Below are positions 52,208-63,680 of a stretch of 64,000 nt of DNA, one piece after another. Within the stretch, counting starts at the first letter, position 1. The number at the start of each line of letters is the position of its first letter. A model generated the notes under the pieces. The model searched no databases. It had not been told where the DNA came from and saw nothing but the letters and a program-made list of their open reading frames with translations. Source of the stretch: Petrolisthes cinctipes (taxonomy: Eukaryota > Arthropoda > Malacostraca > Decapoda > Porcellanidae); NCBI GenBank assembly GCA_033782935.1, contig JAWQEG010001376.1:124001-188000 (forward strand), read 5' to 3'. The position numbers and the translations under genes are program-made.

Positions 52208-54640
52208 TCAAGCTCAAAACATGCTAAAAATCGATATTTAAGGTGCCCAAAGTTGATACGAGCATGCATCTTCTGTACCCGATCATATCTCAAATTCAGG
52301 CTCAAAATACCCGAAAATTCGATATTTTTGGGTCCAAGAAGCGATCTCTACATGCCTACTCTGTGTTAGAGTATTTTTTAAAAAGAGGCTTAAAACATGC
52401 TAAAATCGATATTTTACGTGTCCAAAGTCAATATATGCATACGTCTTTTGTACCCGTTTATATCCCAAATTCAGGCTCAAAACACCCGAAAATTCGATAT
52501 TTTTGGGTCACAGAAGCGATCTGTACATGCCTACTCAGTGATAGAATATTTTCAAACTATAGGCTTAAAACATGCTAAAAATCGATATTTTAGGTGCCCA
52601 TTGTCGATATGTGCATGCGTATTCTGTACACGTTTATATCTCAAATTCAGACTCAAAACACCCGAAAATTTGATATTTTTGGGTCCCATAAGCGATCTGA
52701 ACATGCCTACTCAGTCTTAGAGTATTTTCAAAATACAGGCCCAAAACATGCTAAAAATCGACATTTTGGGTGCCCAAAGTCGATATGTGCATTCATCTTC
52801 TGTACCCGTTTATATCTCAAATTAAGGCTCAAAACACCCAAAAATTCGATATTTTTGTGTGCCTGAAGCGATCTGTACATGCCTACTCCGTGTTAGAGTA
52901 TTTATACAATACAGACCCAAAACATGCTCAAAATCGATATTTTAGGTGCAAAGAATCGATATGTGCATGCATCTTCATTACCTGTTTACATATCAAATTC
53001 AGGCTCAAAACACCCGAAAATTCAATATTTTTTGGTCCCAGAAACGATATGTCTATGCCTACTCCTTCTTTGAATGTTTTCAAGATACAGACCCAAAACA
53101 TGCTAAAAATAGATATATTAGGTGCAAAAAGTCGATATGTGCATGCATCTTCAGTATCCATTTATATCTCAAAATAAGGCTCAAAACACAAGAAAATTCG
53201 GTATTTTTGGGTCCCAGAAGCAATCTTTACATGCCTACTCCTTACTAGAATGTTTTTAAGATACAGATCCAAAACAAGCTCAAAATCATTATTTTGGGTG
53301 CAAAAAGTCGATATGTGCCTGCATCTTCAGTACCCGTTTATATCCCAAATTCAGTCTCAAAACACCCGAAAATTCGATATTTTAGGGTCCCAGAAGCGAT
53401 CTGTACATGCCTACTCAGTGCTAGAATATTTTCAAAATACAGGCCCAATACATGCTAAAAATCGATATTTTAGGTGCCCAATGTCGATATGTGCATGCAT
53501 GTTCAGTAACCGTTTATATCTGAAATTTAGGCTCAAAACACCCGAAAATTCTATATTTTTGGCTCCCAGAAGCGATCTGTACTTGTCTACTCCGTGTTAG
53601 AGTACTTTCAAAATACAGGCCATAAAACATACTAAAAATCGATATTTTAGGTGCCCAAAGTCGATATGTGCATGCATCTATTGTACCCGTTTATATCTCA
53701 AATTCAAGCTCAAAACACCCGAAAATTCGAGATTTTTGGGTCACAGAAGATATCTGTACTTGTCTACTTCGTGTTAGAGTACTTTCAAAATACAGGCCAT
53801 AAAACATGCTGAAAATCAGTATTTTAGGTGCCCAAACTCGATATGTGCATGCATCTTCTGTACCTGTTTATATCTCAAATTCAGGCTCAAAACACCCGAA
53901 AATTCAAGATTTTTGGGTCCCAGAAGCGATCTGTACATGCCTACTCCGTGTTAGAGTATTTTCAAAATACATGCCCAAAACATGCTGAAAATCGATATTT
54001 TAGCTCCACATAGTCGGTGTGTGCATCCATATTCTGTACACGTTTATATCTCAAATTCAGGCTCAAAACACCCGAAAATTCGATATTTTGGGGTCCCAGA
54101 AGCGATTTGTACATGCCTACTCTTTGCAAGAATGTTTTCAAGATACAGACCCAAAATATGCTCAAAATCGATATTTTAGGTACAAAAAGTCGATATGTGC
54201 ATGCTTCTTCAGTACCCTTTTATATCTCAAATGCAGGCTCAAAACACCCAAAAATTCAATATTTTTGGGTCCCCGAAGCGATCTGTACATGTCTACTTAG
54301 TGCTAGAATGTTTTCAAAATATAGGCCTAAAACATGCTAAAAATCGATATTTTACGTGTCCAAAGTCGATATGTGCATACATCTTTTGTACCCATTTATA
54401 TCTCAAATTCAGGCTCAAAATACCCGAAAATTCGATATTTTTGGGTCCAAGAAGTGATCTGTACATGCCTACTCAGTGCTAGAATGTTTTCAAAATATAG
54501 GGTCAAAACATTCTAAAAATCGATATTTTATGTGTCCCAAGTCGATATGTGCATGCATGTTCTGTACCCGTTTATATCTCAAATTTAGGCTCAAAACACC
54601 CGAAAATTCGATATTTTTGGGTCCCAGAAGCGATCTGTAC

Positions 54641-56402
54641 TTGTCTACTCCGTGTTAGAGTACTTTCACAATACAGGCCATAAAACATGCTGAAAATCGA
54701 TATTTTAGGTGCCCAAAGTCAATATGTGTATGCATCTTCTGTACCCGTTTATATCCCAAATTCAGGCTCAAAACACCCGAAAATTCGATATTTTTGGGTC
54801 ACAGAAGCGATCTGTACATGCCTACTCTGTGTTAGAGTATTTTCAAAATACAGGCCAAAAACATGCAAAAAATCGAAATTTTGGGTGCCCAAAGTTGATA
54901 TCTGCATGCATCTTCAGTACCCGTTTATATCTCAAATTCAGGCTAAAAACGACGGAAAATTCAATATTTTTGGGTCCCAAGAAGCGATCTGTACCTGCCT
55001 ACCCAGTGCCAGAATTTTTTGAAAATATAGGCACAAAACATGCTAAAAATCGATTATTTAGGTGTCCAACGTCGATATGTGCATGCATCTTCTGTACCCG
55101 TTTATATCTAGAATTCAGGCTCAAAACACCCGAAAATTCGATATTTTTGTGTCACAGAAGATATCTGTACATGCCTACTTCGTGTTAGAGTATTTTCAAA
55201 GTACATGTCAAAAACATGCTGAAAATCGATATTTTGGGTGCGCAAAGTCGATATGTGCATTCATCTTCTGTACCCGTTTATATCTAGAATTCAGGCTCAA
55301 AACACTCGAAAATTTGATATTTTTGTGTCACAGAAGATATCTGTACATGCCTACTCTTTGCTAGAATGCTTTCATGATACAGAGCCAAAATATGCTCAAA
55401 ATCGATATTTTAGGTGCAAAAAGTCGATATGAGCATGCATCTTCAGTACCCGTTTATATCTCAAATGCAGGCTCAAAACACCCAAAAATTCAATATTTTT
55501 TGGTCCCAGAAGCGATCTGTACTTGTCTACTCCGTGTTAGAGTACTTTCAAAATACAGGCCATAAAACATGCTGAAAATCGATATTTTAGGTGCCCAAAG
55601 TCAATATGTGTATGCATCTTCTGTACCCGTTTATATCCCAAATTCAGGCTCAAAACACCAGAAAATTCGATATTTTTGGGTCACAGAAGCGATATGTACA
55701 TGCCTTCTCTGTGTTAGAGTATTTTCAAAATATAGGCCAAAAACATGCTAAAAATCGATATTTTGGGTGCCCAAAGTTGATATCTGCATGCATCTTCAGT
55801 ACCCGTTTATATCTCAAATTCAGGCTAAAAACGACGGAAAATTCAATATTTTTGGGTCCCAAGAAGCGATCTGTACCTGCCTACCCAGTGCCAGAATGTT
55901 TTCTAAATATAGGCTCAAAACATGCTAAAAATCGATTATTTAGGTGTCCAATGTCGATATGTGCATGCATCTTCTGTACCCGTTTATATCTAGAATTCAG
56001 GCTCAAAACACCCGAAAATTCGATATTTTTGTGTCGCAGAAGATATCTGTACATGCCTACTTCGTGTTAGAGTATTTTCAAAGTACATGTCAAAAACATG
56101 CTGAAAATCGATATTTTGGGTGCGCAAAGTCGATATGTGCATTCATCTTCTGTACCTGTTTATATCTAGAATTCAGGATCAAAACACTCGAAAATTCGAT
56201 ATTTTTGTGTCACAGAAGATATCTGTACATGCCTACTCTTTGCTAGAATGCTTTCAAGATACAGAGCCAAAAGATCTCAAAATCGATATTTTAGGTGCAA
56301 AAAGTCGATATGAGCATGCATCTTCAGTACCCGTTTATATCTCAAATGCAGGCTCAAAACACCCAAAAATTCAATATTTTTTGGTCCCAGAAGCGATCTG
56401 TA
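54641..56402. repeat. 882-bp tandem duplication (5 monomers) in region E
   Basis: The block from 54641 to about 55522 recurs directly from 55523 to about 56402, at an offset of 882 bp (5 x 176 plus 2). Shared private variants are ACTTGTCTACTCCG at the start, ACGACGG, CCTACCCAGTGCCAG and CTAGAATTCAGG. The last replaces CTCAAATTCAGG and occurs near 55108, 55284, 55990 and 56166. The pair differs at scattered sites and by a small deletion near 56272, so it is older than the D duplications. Confidence 0.8.
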
Positions 56403-57946
56403 CATGTCTACTTACTGCTAGAATGTTTTCAAAATATAGGCTTAAAACATGCTAAAAATCGATATTTTACGTGTCTAAAGTCGATATGTGCAAACATCTT
56501 TTGGACCCGTTTATATCCCAAATTCAGGCTCAAAACACTCGAAAATTCGATATTTTTGGGTCACAGAAGCTATCTGTACATGCCTACTCAGTAAAAGAAT
56601 ATTTTCAAAATATAGGCCCAATATATGCTGAAAATCGATATTTTAGGTGCCCAAAGACAATATGTGCATGCATCTTCTGTACCCGTTTATAACTCAAATT
56701 CAGGCTCAAAACACCCGAAAATTCGATATTTTTGGGTCCCAGAAGCGATCTGTACTTGCCTACTCCGTGTTAGAGCATTTTCAAAATACAGGCCCAAAAC
56801 ATGCTGAAAATCAATATTTTAGGTGCCCAAAGTCAATATGTGCCTGCTTCTTCTGTACCCGATTATATATCAAATTCGGGCTCAAAATATCCGAAAATTC
56901 GATATTTTGGGTCCCATAAGCGATCTGTACATGCCTACTTCGTGTTAGAGTATTTTCAAAATAAAGGCCCAAAACATGCTAAAAATCGATATTTTTGGTG
57001 CCCAAAGTCGATATGTGCATGCATTATCTGTACCCGTTTATATCTCAAAATCAGGCTCAAAACACCCGAAAATTCGATATTTTTGGGTCCCAGAAGCGAT
57101 CTGTACATGCCTACTCCGTGTTAGAGCATTTTCAAAATACAGGCCCAAAACATGCTGAAAATCAATATTTTAGGTGCCCAAAGTCAATATGTGCCTGCGT
57201 CTTCTGTACCCGATTATAAATCAAATTCGGGCTCAAAATATCCGAAAATTCGATATTTTGGGTCCCAGAAGCGATCTGTACATGCCTACTTCGTGTTAGA
57301 GTATTTTCAAAATTAAGGGCCAGAACATGCTAAAAATCGATATTTTTGGTGCCCAAAGTCGATATGTGCATGCATTATCTGCACCCGTTTATATCTCAAA
57401 TTCAGGCTCAAAACATCCTAAAATTCGGTATTTTTGTGTCTCAGAAGCGATCTGTACATCCCTACTTCATGCTAGAATGTTTTCAAGATACAGACCCAAA
57501 ACATGCTCAAAATCGATATTTTAGGTGCAAAAAGTCGATATGTGCTTGCATCTTCAGTGCCCGTTTATATCTTAAATTCAGGCTTAAAACACCCAAAATT
57601 TAAATATTCTTGGGTCCCCGAAGCGATCTGTACATGTCTACTCAGTGCTAGAATATTTTAAAATATAGGCTTAAAACATGCTAAAAATCAATATTTTACG
57701 TGTCCAAAGTCGATATGTGCATACATCTTTTGTGCCTGTTTATATCCCAAATTCATGCTCAAAACACCCGAAAATTCAAAATTTTTGGGTCCCAGAAGCA
57801 ATCTGTACATGCCTCCTCGGTGATAGAATATTTTCAAAATATAGGCCCAAAACATGCTAAAAATCGATATTTTAGGTGCCCAATGTCGATATGTGCATGC
57901 ATTTTCTGTACCCGTTTATATCTCAAATTCAGGCTCAAAACACCCG

Positions 57947-58157
57947 AAAAATCGATATTTTTGGGTTCCAGAACCGATCTGTACATGTCTACTTAGTGCT
58001 ACAGAAGCGATCTGTACATGCCTACTCCGTGTTAGAGAATGTTTTAAAAATACAGGCCCAAAACATGATAAAAATCGATATTTTGGGTGCCAAAAGTCAA
58101 TATGTGCATGCAACTTCTGTACCCGTTTATATCTCAAATTCAGGCTCAAAACAACGG
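57947..58157 (+). repeat. Enlarged 211-bp monomer with 33-bp internal duplication, copy 1
   Basis: The distance between successive monomer starts is 211 bp. Bases 57969-58001 and 58002-58034 are adjacent copies of a 33-bp segment covering CAGAA(C/G)CGATCTGTACATG through GTGCTA or GTGTTA, monomer positions 23-55. A further 2 bp is inserted at GAGAATGTTT. The second 33-bp unit is the CTCCGTG subtype while the first is CTTAGTG, so this is not a fresh exact duplication. Confidence 0.85.
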
Positions 58158-59211
58158 AAAATTCAATATTTTTTGGTATCAGAAGCGATCTGTACATGCC
58201 TACTCAGTGCTAGAATAATTTCAAGATATTGGCCCAAAACATGCTAAAAATCGATATTTTGGGTGCCCAAAGTCGAAGTGTGCATGCATGCTCTGTACCC
58301 GTTTATATTTCAAATTCAAGCTCTAAACACCCGAAAAGTCAATATTTTTGGGTTCCAGAAGCGATCTGTACATGCCTACTCAGTGCTAGAATGTTTTTAA
58401 AATATAGGTTTAAAACATGCTAAAAATATATATTTTAGGTTTCCCAAGTCGATATGTGCATGCATCTTCTGTACCCGATTATATATCAAATTCGGGCTCA
58501 AAATATCCGAAAATTCGATATTTTGGGTCCCAGAAGCGATCTGTACATGCCTACTTCGTGTTAGAGTATTTTCAAAATTAAGGGCCAGAACATGCTAAAA
58601 ATCGATATTTTTGGTGCCCAAAGTCGATATGTGCATGCATTATCTGCACCCGTTTATATCTCAAATTCAGGCTCAAAACATCCTAAAATTCTGTATTTTT
58701 GTGTCCCAGAAGCGATCTGTACATCCCTACTCCATGCTAGAATGTTTTCAAGATACAGACCCAAAACATGCTCAAAATCGATATTTTAGGTGCAAAAAGT
58801 CGATATGTGCTTGCATCTTCAGTGCCCGTTTATATCTTAAATTCAGGCTTAAAACACCCAAAAATTCAATATTCTTATGTCCCCGAAGCGATCTGTACAT
58901 GTCTACTCAGTGCTAGAATATTTTAAAATATAGGCCTAAAACATGCTAAAAATCAATATTTTACGTGTCCAAAGTCGATATGTGCATACATCTTTTGTAC
59001 CTGTTTATATCCCTAATTCATGCTCAAAACACCCGAAAATTCAAAATTTTTGGGTCCCAGAAGCAATCTGTACATGCCTCCTCAGTGATAGAATATTTTC
59101 AAAATATAGGCCCAAAACATGCTAAAAATCGATATTTTAGGTGCCCAATGTCGATATGTGCATGCATCTTCTGTACCCGTTTATATCTCAAATTCAGGCT
59201 CAAAACACCCG

Positions 59212-59420
59212 AAAAATCGATATTTTTGGGTTCCAGAACCGATCTGTACATGTCTACTTAGTGCTACAGAAGCGATCTGTACATGCCTACTCAGTGCTAG
59301 AATAATTTCAAGATATTGGCCCAAAACATGCTAAAAATCGATATTTTTGGTGCCCAAAGTCGAAGTGTGCATGCATGCTCTGTACCCGTTTATATTTCAA
59401 ATTCAAGCTCTAAACACCCG
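59212..59420 (+). repeat. Enlarged 209-bp monomer with 33-bp internal duplication, copy 2
   Basis: The 33-bp units are 59234-59266 and 59267-59299 and the monomer is 209 bp. The first unit matches copy 1, but the second has CTCAGTGCTAG. The monomer then continues as the ATAATTTCAAGATATTGG subtype. This switch marks where one monomer was lost relative to copy 1. Confidence 0.85.
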
Positions 59421-59570
59421 AAAAGTCAATATTTTTGGGTTCCAGAAGCGATCTGTACATGCCTACTCAGTGCTAGAATGTTTTTAAAATATAGGTTTAA
59501 AACATGCTAAAAATATATATTTTAGGTTTCCCAAGTCGATATGTGCATGCATCTTCTGTACCCGTTTATA

Positions 59571-62500
59571 TCTTAAATTTAGGCTCAAAACACCCGAAAA
59601 TTCGATATTTTTGGGTCCCAGAAGCGATCTGTACATGCCTACTCAGTGTTAGATAATTTTCAAAATACAGGCACAATATATGCAAAAAATCGATATATTA
59701 GGTGCCCAAAGACAATATGTGCATGCATCTTCTGTACCCATTTATAACTCAAATTCAGGCTCAAAACACCCGAAAATTCGATAATTTTGGGTCCAAGAAG
59801 CGATCTGTACATGCTTACTCCGTGTTAAAGTATTTTCAAAATACATGCCTAAAACATGCTGAAAATCGATATTTTAGGTGCCCAAAGTCGATTTGTGCAT
59901 GCATCTTCTGTACCCGTTTATATCTCAAAATCAGGCTCAAAACACCCGAAAATTCGATATTTTTGGGTCCCAGAAGCGATCTTTACATGCCTACTCCGTG
60001 TTAGAGTATTTTCAAAATACAGGCCGAAAACATGCTGAAAATCAATATTTTTGGTGCCCAAAGTCGATATGTGCATGCATTATCTGTACCCGTTTATATC
60101 TCAAATTCAGGCTTAAAACATCCTAAAATTCGGTATTTTTGTGTCCCAGAAGCGATCTGTACATCCATACTCCATGATAGAATGTTTTCAAGATACAGAC
60201 CCAAAACATGCTCAAAATCGATATTTTATGTGCAAAAAGTCGATATGTGCATGTATCTTCAGTACCGGTTTATATCTCAAATTCAGGCTCAAAACACCCG
60301 AATATTCAATAGTTTTAGGTTCCAGAAGCGATCTGTACATGTCTACTCAGTGCTAGAATGTTTTTAAAATATAGGTTTAAAACATGCTATAAATATATAT
60401 TTTAGGTGTCAAAAGTCGATATTTGCATGCATCTTCTGTACTCGTTTATATCTCAAATTCAGTCTCAAAACACCCGAAAATTCAATATTTTTTGGTCTTA
60501 GAAGCGACCTGTATATGCCTACTCCATGCTAGAATGTTTTCAAGATACAGTCCCAAAACATGTTCAAAATCGATATTTTAGGTGCAAAAAGTCGATATGT
60601 GAATGTATCTTCAGTACCGGTTTATATCTCAAATTCAAGCTCAAAACACCCGAATATTCAATAGTTTTAGGTTCCAGAAGCGATCTGTACATGTCTACTC
60701 AGTGCTAGAATGTTTTTAAAATATAGGTTTAAAACATGCTAAAAGTTTATATTTTAGGTGTCAAAAGTCGATATGTGCATGCATCTTCTGTACTCGTTTA
60801 TATCTTAAATTCAGTCTCAAAATACCCGAAAATTCGATATTTTTTGGTCCCAGAAGCGACCTGTATATGCCTACTCCATGCTAGAATGTTTTCAACATAC
60901 AGACCCAAAACATGCCCAAAATCGATATTTTAGATGCAAGAAGTCGATATGTGGAGGTATCTTCAGTACCCGTTTATATCTCAAATTCAGGCTCCAAACA
61001 CCCGAAAATTCGATATTTTTGGGTCCCAGAAGCGATCTGTACATGCCTACTCAGTGCTAGAATATTTTCAAGATATTGGCCCAAAACATGTTAAAAATCG
61101 ATATTTTGGGTGCCCAAAGTCGAAATGTGCATGCATGCTCTGTACCCGTTTATATTTCAAATTCAGGCTCAAAACACCCGAAAATTCGATATTTTTGTGT
61201 CCGAGAATCGATCTGTATATGCCTACTCCGTTTTTAAGTATTTTCAAGATACATGCCCAAAACATGCTGAAAACCGATATTTTAGTTGCCCATAGTCAAT
61301 ATGTGCATCCATCTTCTTTACCCGTTTATATCTTAAATTGAGGCTCAAAACACCCGAAAATTCGGTATTTTTGGGTCCCAGAAGCGATCTGGTATACATG
61401 CCTACTCAGTGTTAGAGTACTTTATAAATACAGGCCATAAAACATGCTGAAAATCGATATTTTAGGTGCCCAAAGTCGATTTGTGCATGCATCTTCTGTA
61501 CCCGTTTATATCTCAAATTCAGGCTCAAAACACCCGAAAATTCGATATTTTTTAATCCCAGAAGCGATCTGTACATGCCTACTCCGTGTTAGAATATTTT
61601 TAAAATACAGGCCCAAAATATGCTCAAAATCGATATTTTAGGTGCCCATAGTGGATATGTTCATGCATCTTCAGTATCCGTTAATATCTCAAATTCAAGC
61701 TCAAAACACCCGAAAATTCGGTATTTTTGGGTCCCAGAAGCGATCTGTACATGCCTACTTCTTGCTAGAATGTTTTCAAGATACAGACTCAAAACAAGCT
61801 GAAACTCGATATTTTAGGTGCAAAAAGTCGATATGTGCATGTATCTTCAGTACCGGTTTATATCTCAAATTCAGGCTCAAAACACCCGAATATTCAATAG
61901 TTTTAGGTTCCAGAAGCGATCTGTACATGTCTACTCAGTGCTAGAATGTTTTTAAAATATAGGTTTAAAACATGCTAAAAATTTATATTATAGGTGTCCC
62001 AAGTCGATATGTGCATGCATCTTCAGTATCCGTTTATATCTCAAATTCAGGCTCAAAACACCGGAAAATTCGATATTTTTGGGTCCCAGAAGCGATCTGT
62101 ACATGGCTACTCAGTGCTAAGATAATTTCAAGATATTGGCCCAAAACATGCTAAAAATCGATATTTTGGGTGCCCAAAGTCGAAGTGTGCATGCATGCTC
62201 TGTACCCGTTTATATTTCAAATTCAAGCTCTAAACACCCGAAAAGTCAATATTTTTGGGTTCCAGAAGCGATCTGTACATGCCTACTCAGTGCTAGAATG
62301 TTTTTAAAATATAGGTTTAAAACATGCTAAAAATATATATTTTAGGTTTCCCAAGTCGATATGTGCATGCATCTTCTGTACCCGTTTATATCTTAAATTT
62401 AGGCTCAAAACACCCGAAAATTCGATATTTTTGTGTCCCATAAGCGATCTGTACATGCCTACTCCGTGTTAGAGTATTTTTAAAATACATGCCTAAAACA

Positions 62501-62750
62501 TGCTGAAAATCGATATTTTAGGTGCCCAAAGTCGATTTGTGCATGCATCTTCTGTACCCGTTTATATCTCAAAATCAGGCTTAAAACACCCGAAAATTCG
62601 ATATTTTTGGGTCCCAGAAGCGATCTGTACATGCCTACTCCGTGTTAGAGCATTTTCAAAATACAGACCGAAAACATGCTAAAAATCAATATTTTAGGTG
62701 CCCAAAGTCAATATGTTCATGCTTCTTCTGTACACGATTATATCTCAAAT
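59571..62750. repeat. Region E monomers between duplicated blocks
   Basis: The stretch holds three close copies of a monomer with ACCGGTTTATATC, GAATATTCAATAGTTTTAGG and GTCTACTCAGTG (near 60263, 60617 and 61853). It also holds a GGTATA marker monomer at 61388. At 62136-62400 there is a copy of 59316-59580 at an offset of 2,820 bp (16 monomers plus 4). These are the closest relatives in E of region B monomers. No other type of sequence is seen. Confidence 0.7.
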
Positions 62751-63469
62751 TCGGGCTCAAAATATCCGAAAATTCGATATTTTGGGTCCCTGAAGCGATC
62801 TGTACATGCCTACTTCGTGTTAGAGTATTTTCAAAATAAAGGCCAAAAAAATGCTAAAAATCGATATTTTTGGTGCCCAAAGTCGATATGTGCATGCATT
62901 ATCTGTACCCGTTTATATCTCAAATTCGGGCTCAAAACATCCTAAAATTCGGTATTTTTGTGTCCCAGAAGCGATCTGTACATCCCTATTCCATGCTAGA
63001 ATGTTTTCAAAATACAGACCAAAACATGCTCAAAATCGATATTTTAGGTGCAAAAAGTCGATATGTGCTTGCATCTTCAGTGCCCGTTTATATCTTAAAT
63101 TCAGGCTTAAAACACCCAAAAATTCAATATTCTTGGGTCCCCAAAGCGATCTGTACATGTCTACTCAGTGCTAGAATGTTTTAAAATATAGGCTTAAAAC
63201 ATGCTAAAAATCAATATTTTACGTGTCCAAAGTCGATATGTGCATACATCTTTTGTACCTGTTTATATCCCAAATTCATGATCAAAACACCCGAAAATTC
63301 AAAATTTTTGGGTCCCAGAAGCAATCTGTACATGCCTACTCAGTGATAGAATATTTTCAAAATATAGGCGCAAAACATGCTAAAAATCGATATTTTAGGT
63401 GCCCAATGTCGATATGTGCTTGCATCTTCTGTACCCGTTTATATCTCAAATTCAGGCTCAAAACACCCG

Positions 63470-63680
63470 AAAAATCGATATTTTGGGGTTCCAGAACCGA
63501 TCTGTACATGTCTACTCGGTGCTACAGAAGCGATCTGTACATGCCTACTCCGTGTTAGAGAATGTTTTAAAAATACAGGCCCAAAACATGATAAAAATCG
63601 ATATTTCGGGTGCCCAAAGTCAATATGTGCATGCAACTTCTGTATCCTTTTATATCTCAAATTCAGGCTCAAAACAACGG
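63470..63680 (+). repeat. Enlarged 211-bp monomer with 33-bp internal duplication, copy 3
   Basis: The 33-bp units are 63492-63524 and 63525-63557. The layout and the extra 2 bp match copy 1, about 5.5 kb upstream, with a few substitutions (CTCGGTG in the first unit). The enlarged monomer has therefore been propagated by block duplication together with its neighbours. Confidence 0.85.

Larger units (their letters stand above)
57205..59570. repeat. Duplicated block in region E (1,265-bp offset)
   Basis: About 57205-58026 recurs at 58470-59291 with an offset of 1,265 bp. The flanking 58203-58480 recurs at 59290-59570 with an offset of about 1,087 bp. The difference of 178 bp is one monomer missing from the second copy. 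Shared variants include TCGGGCTCAAAATATCC, GCATTATCTGCACCCG and AAAACATCCTAAAATTC. A third copy begins near 62750 (offset about 5,524 bp) and runs off the window. Confidence 0.78.
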
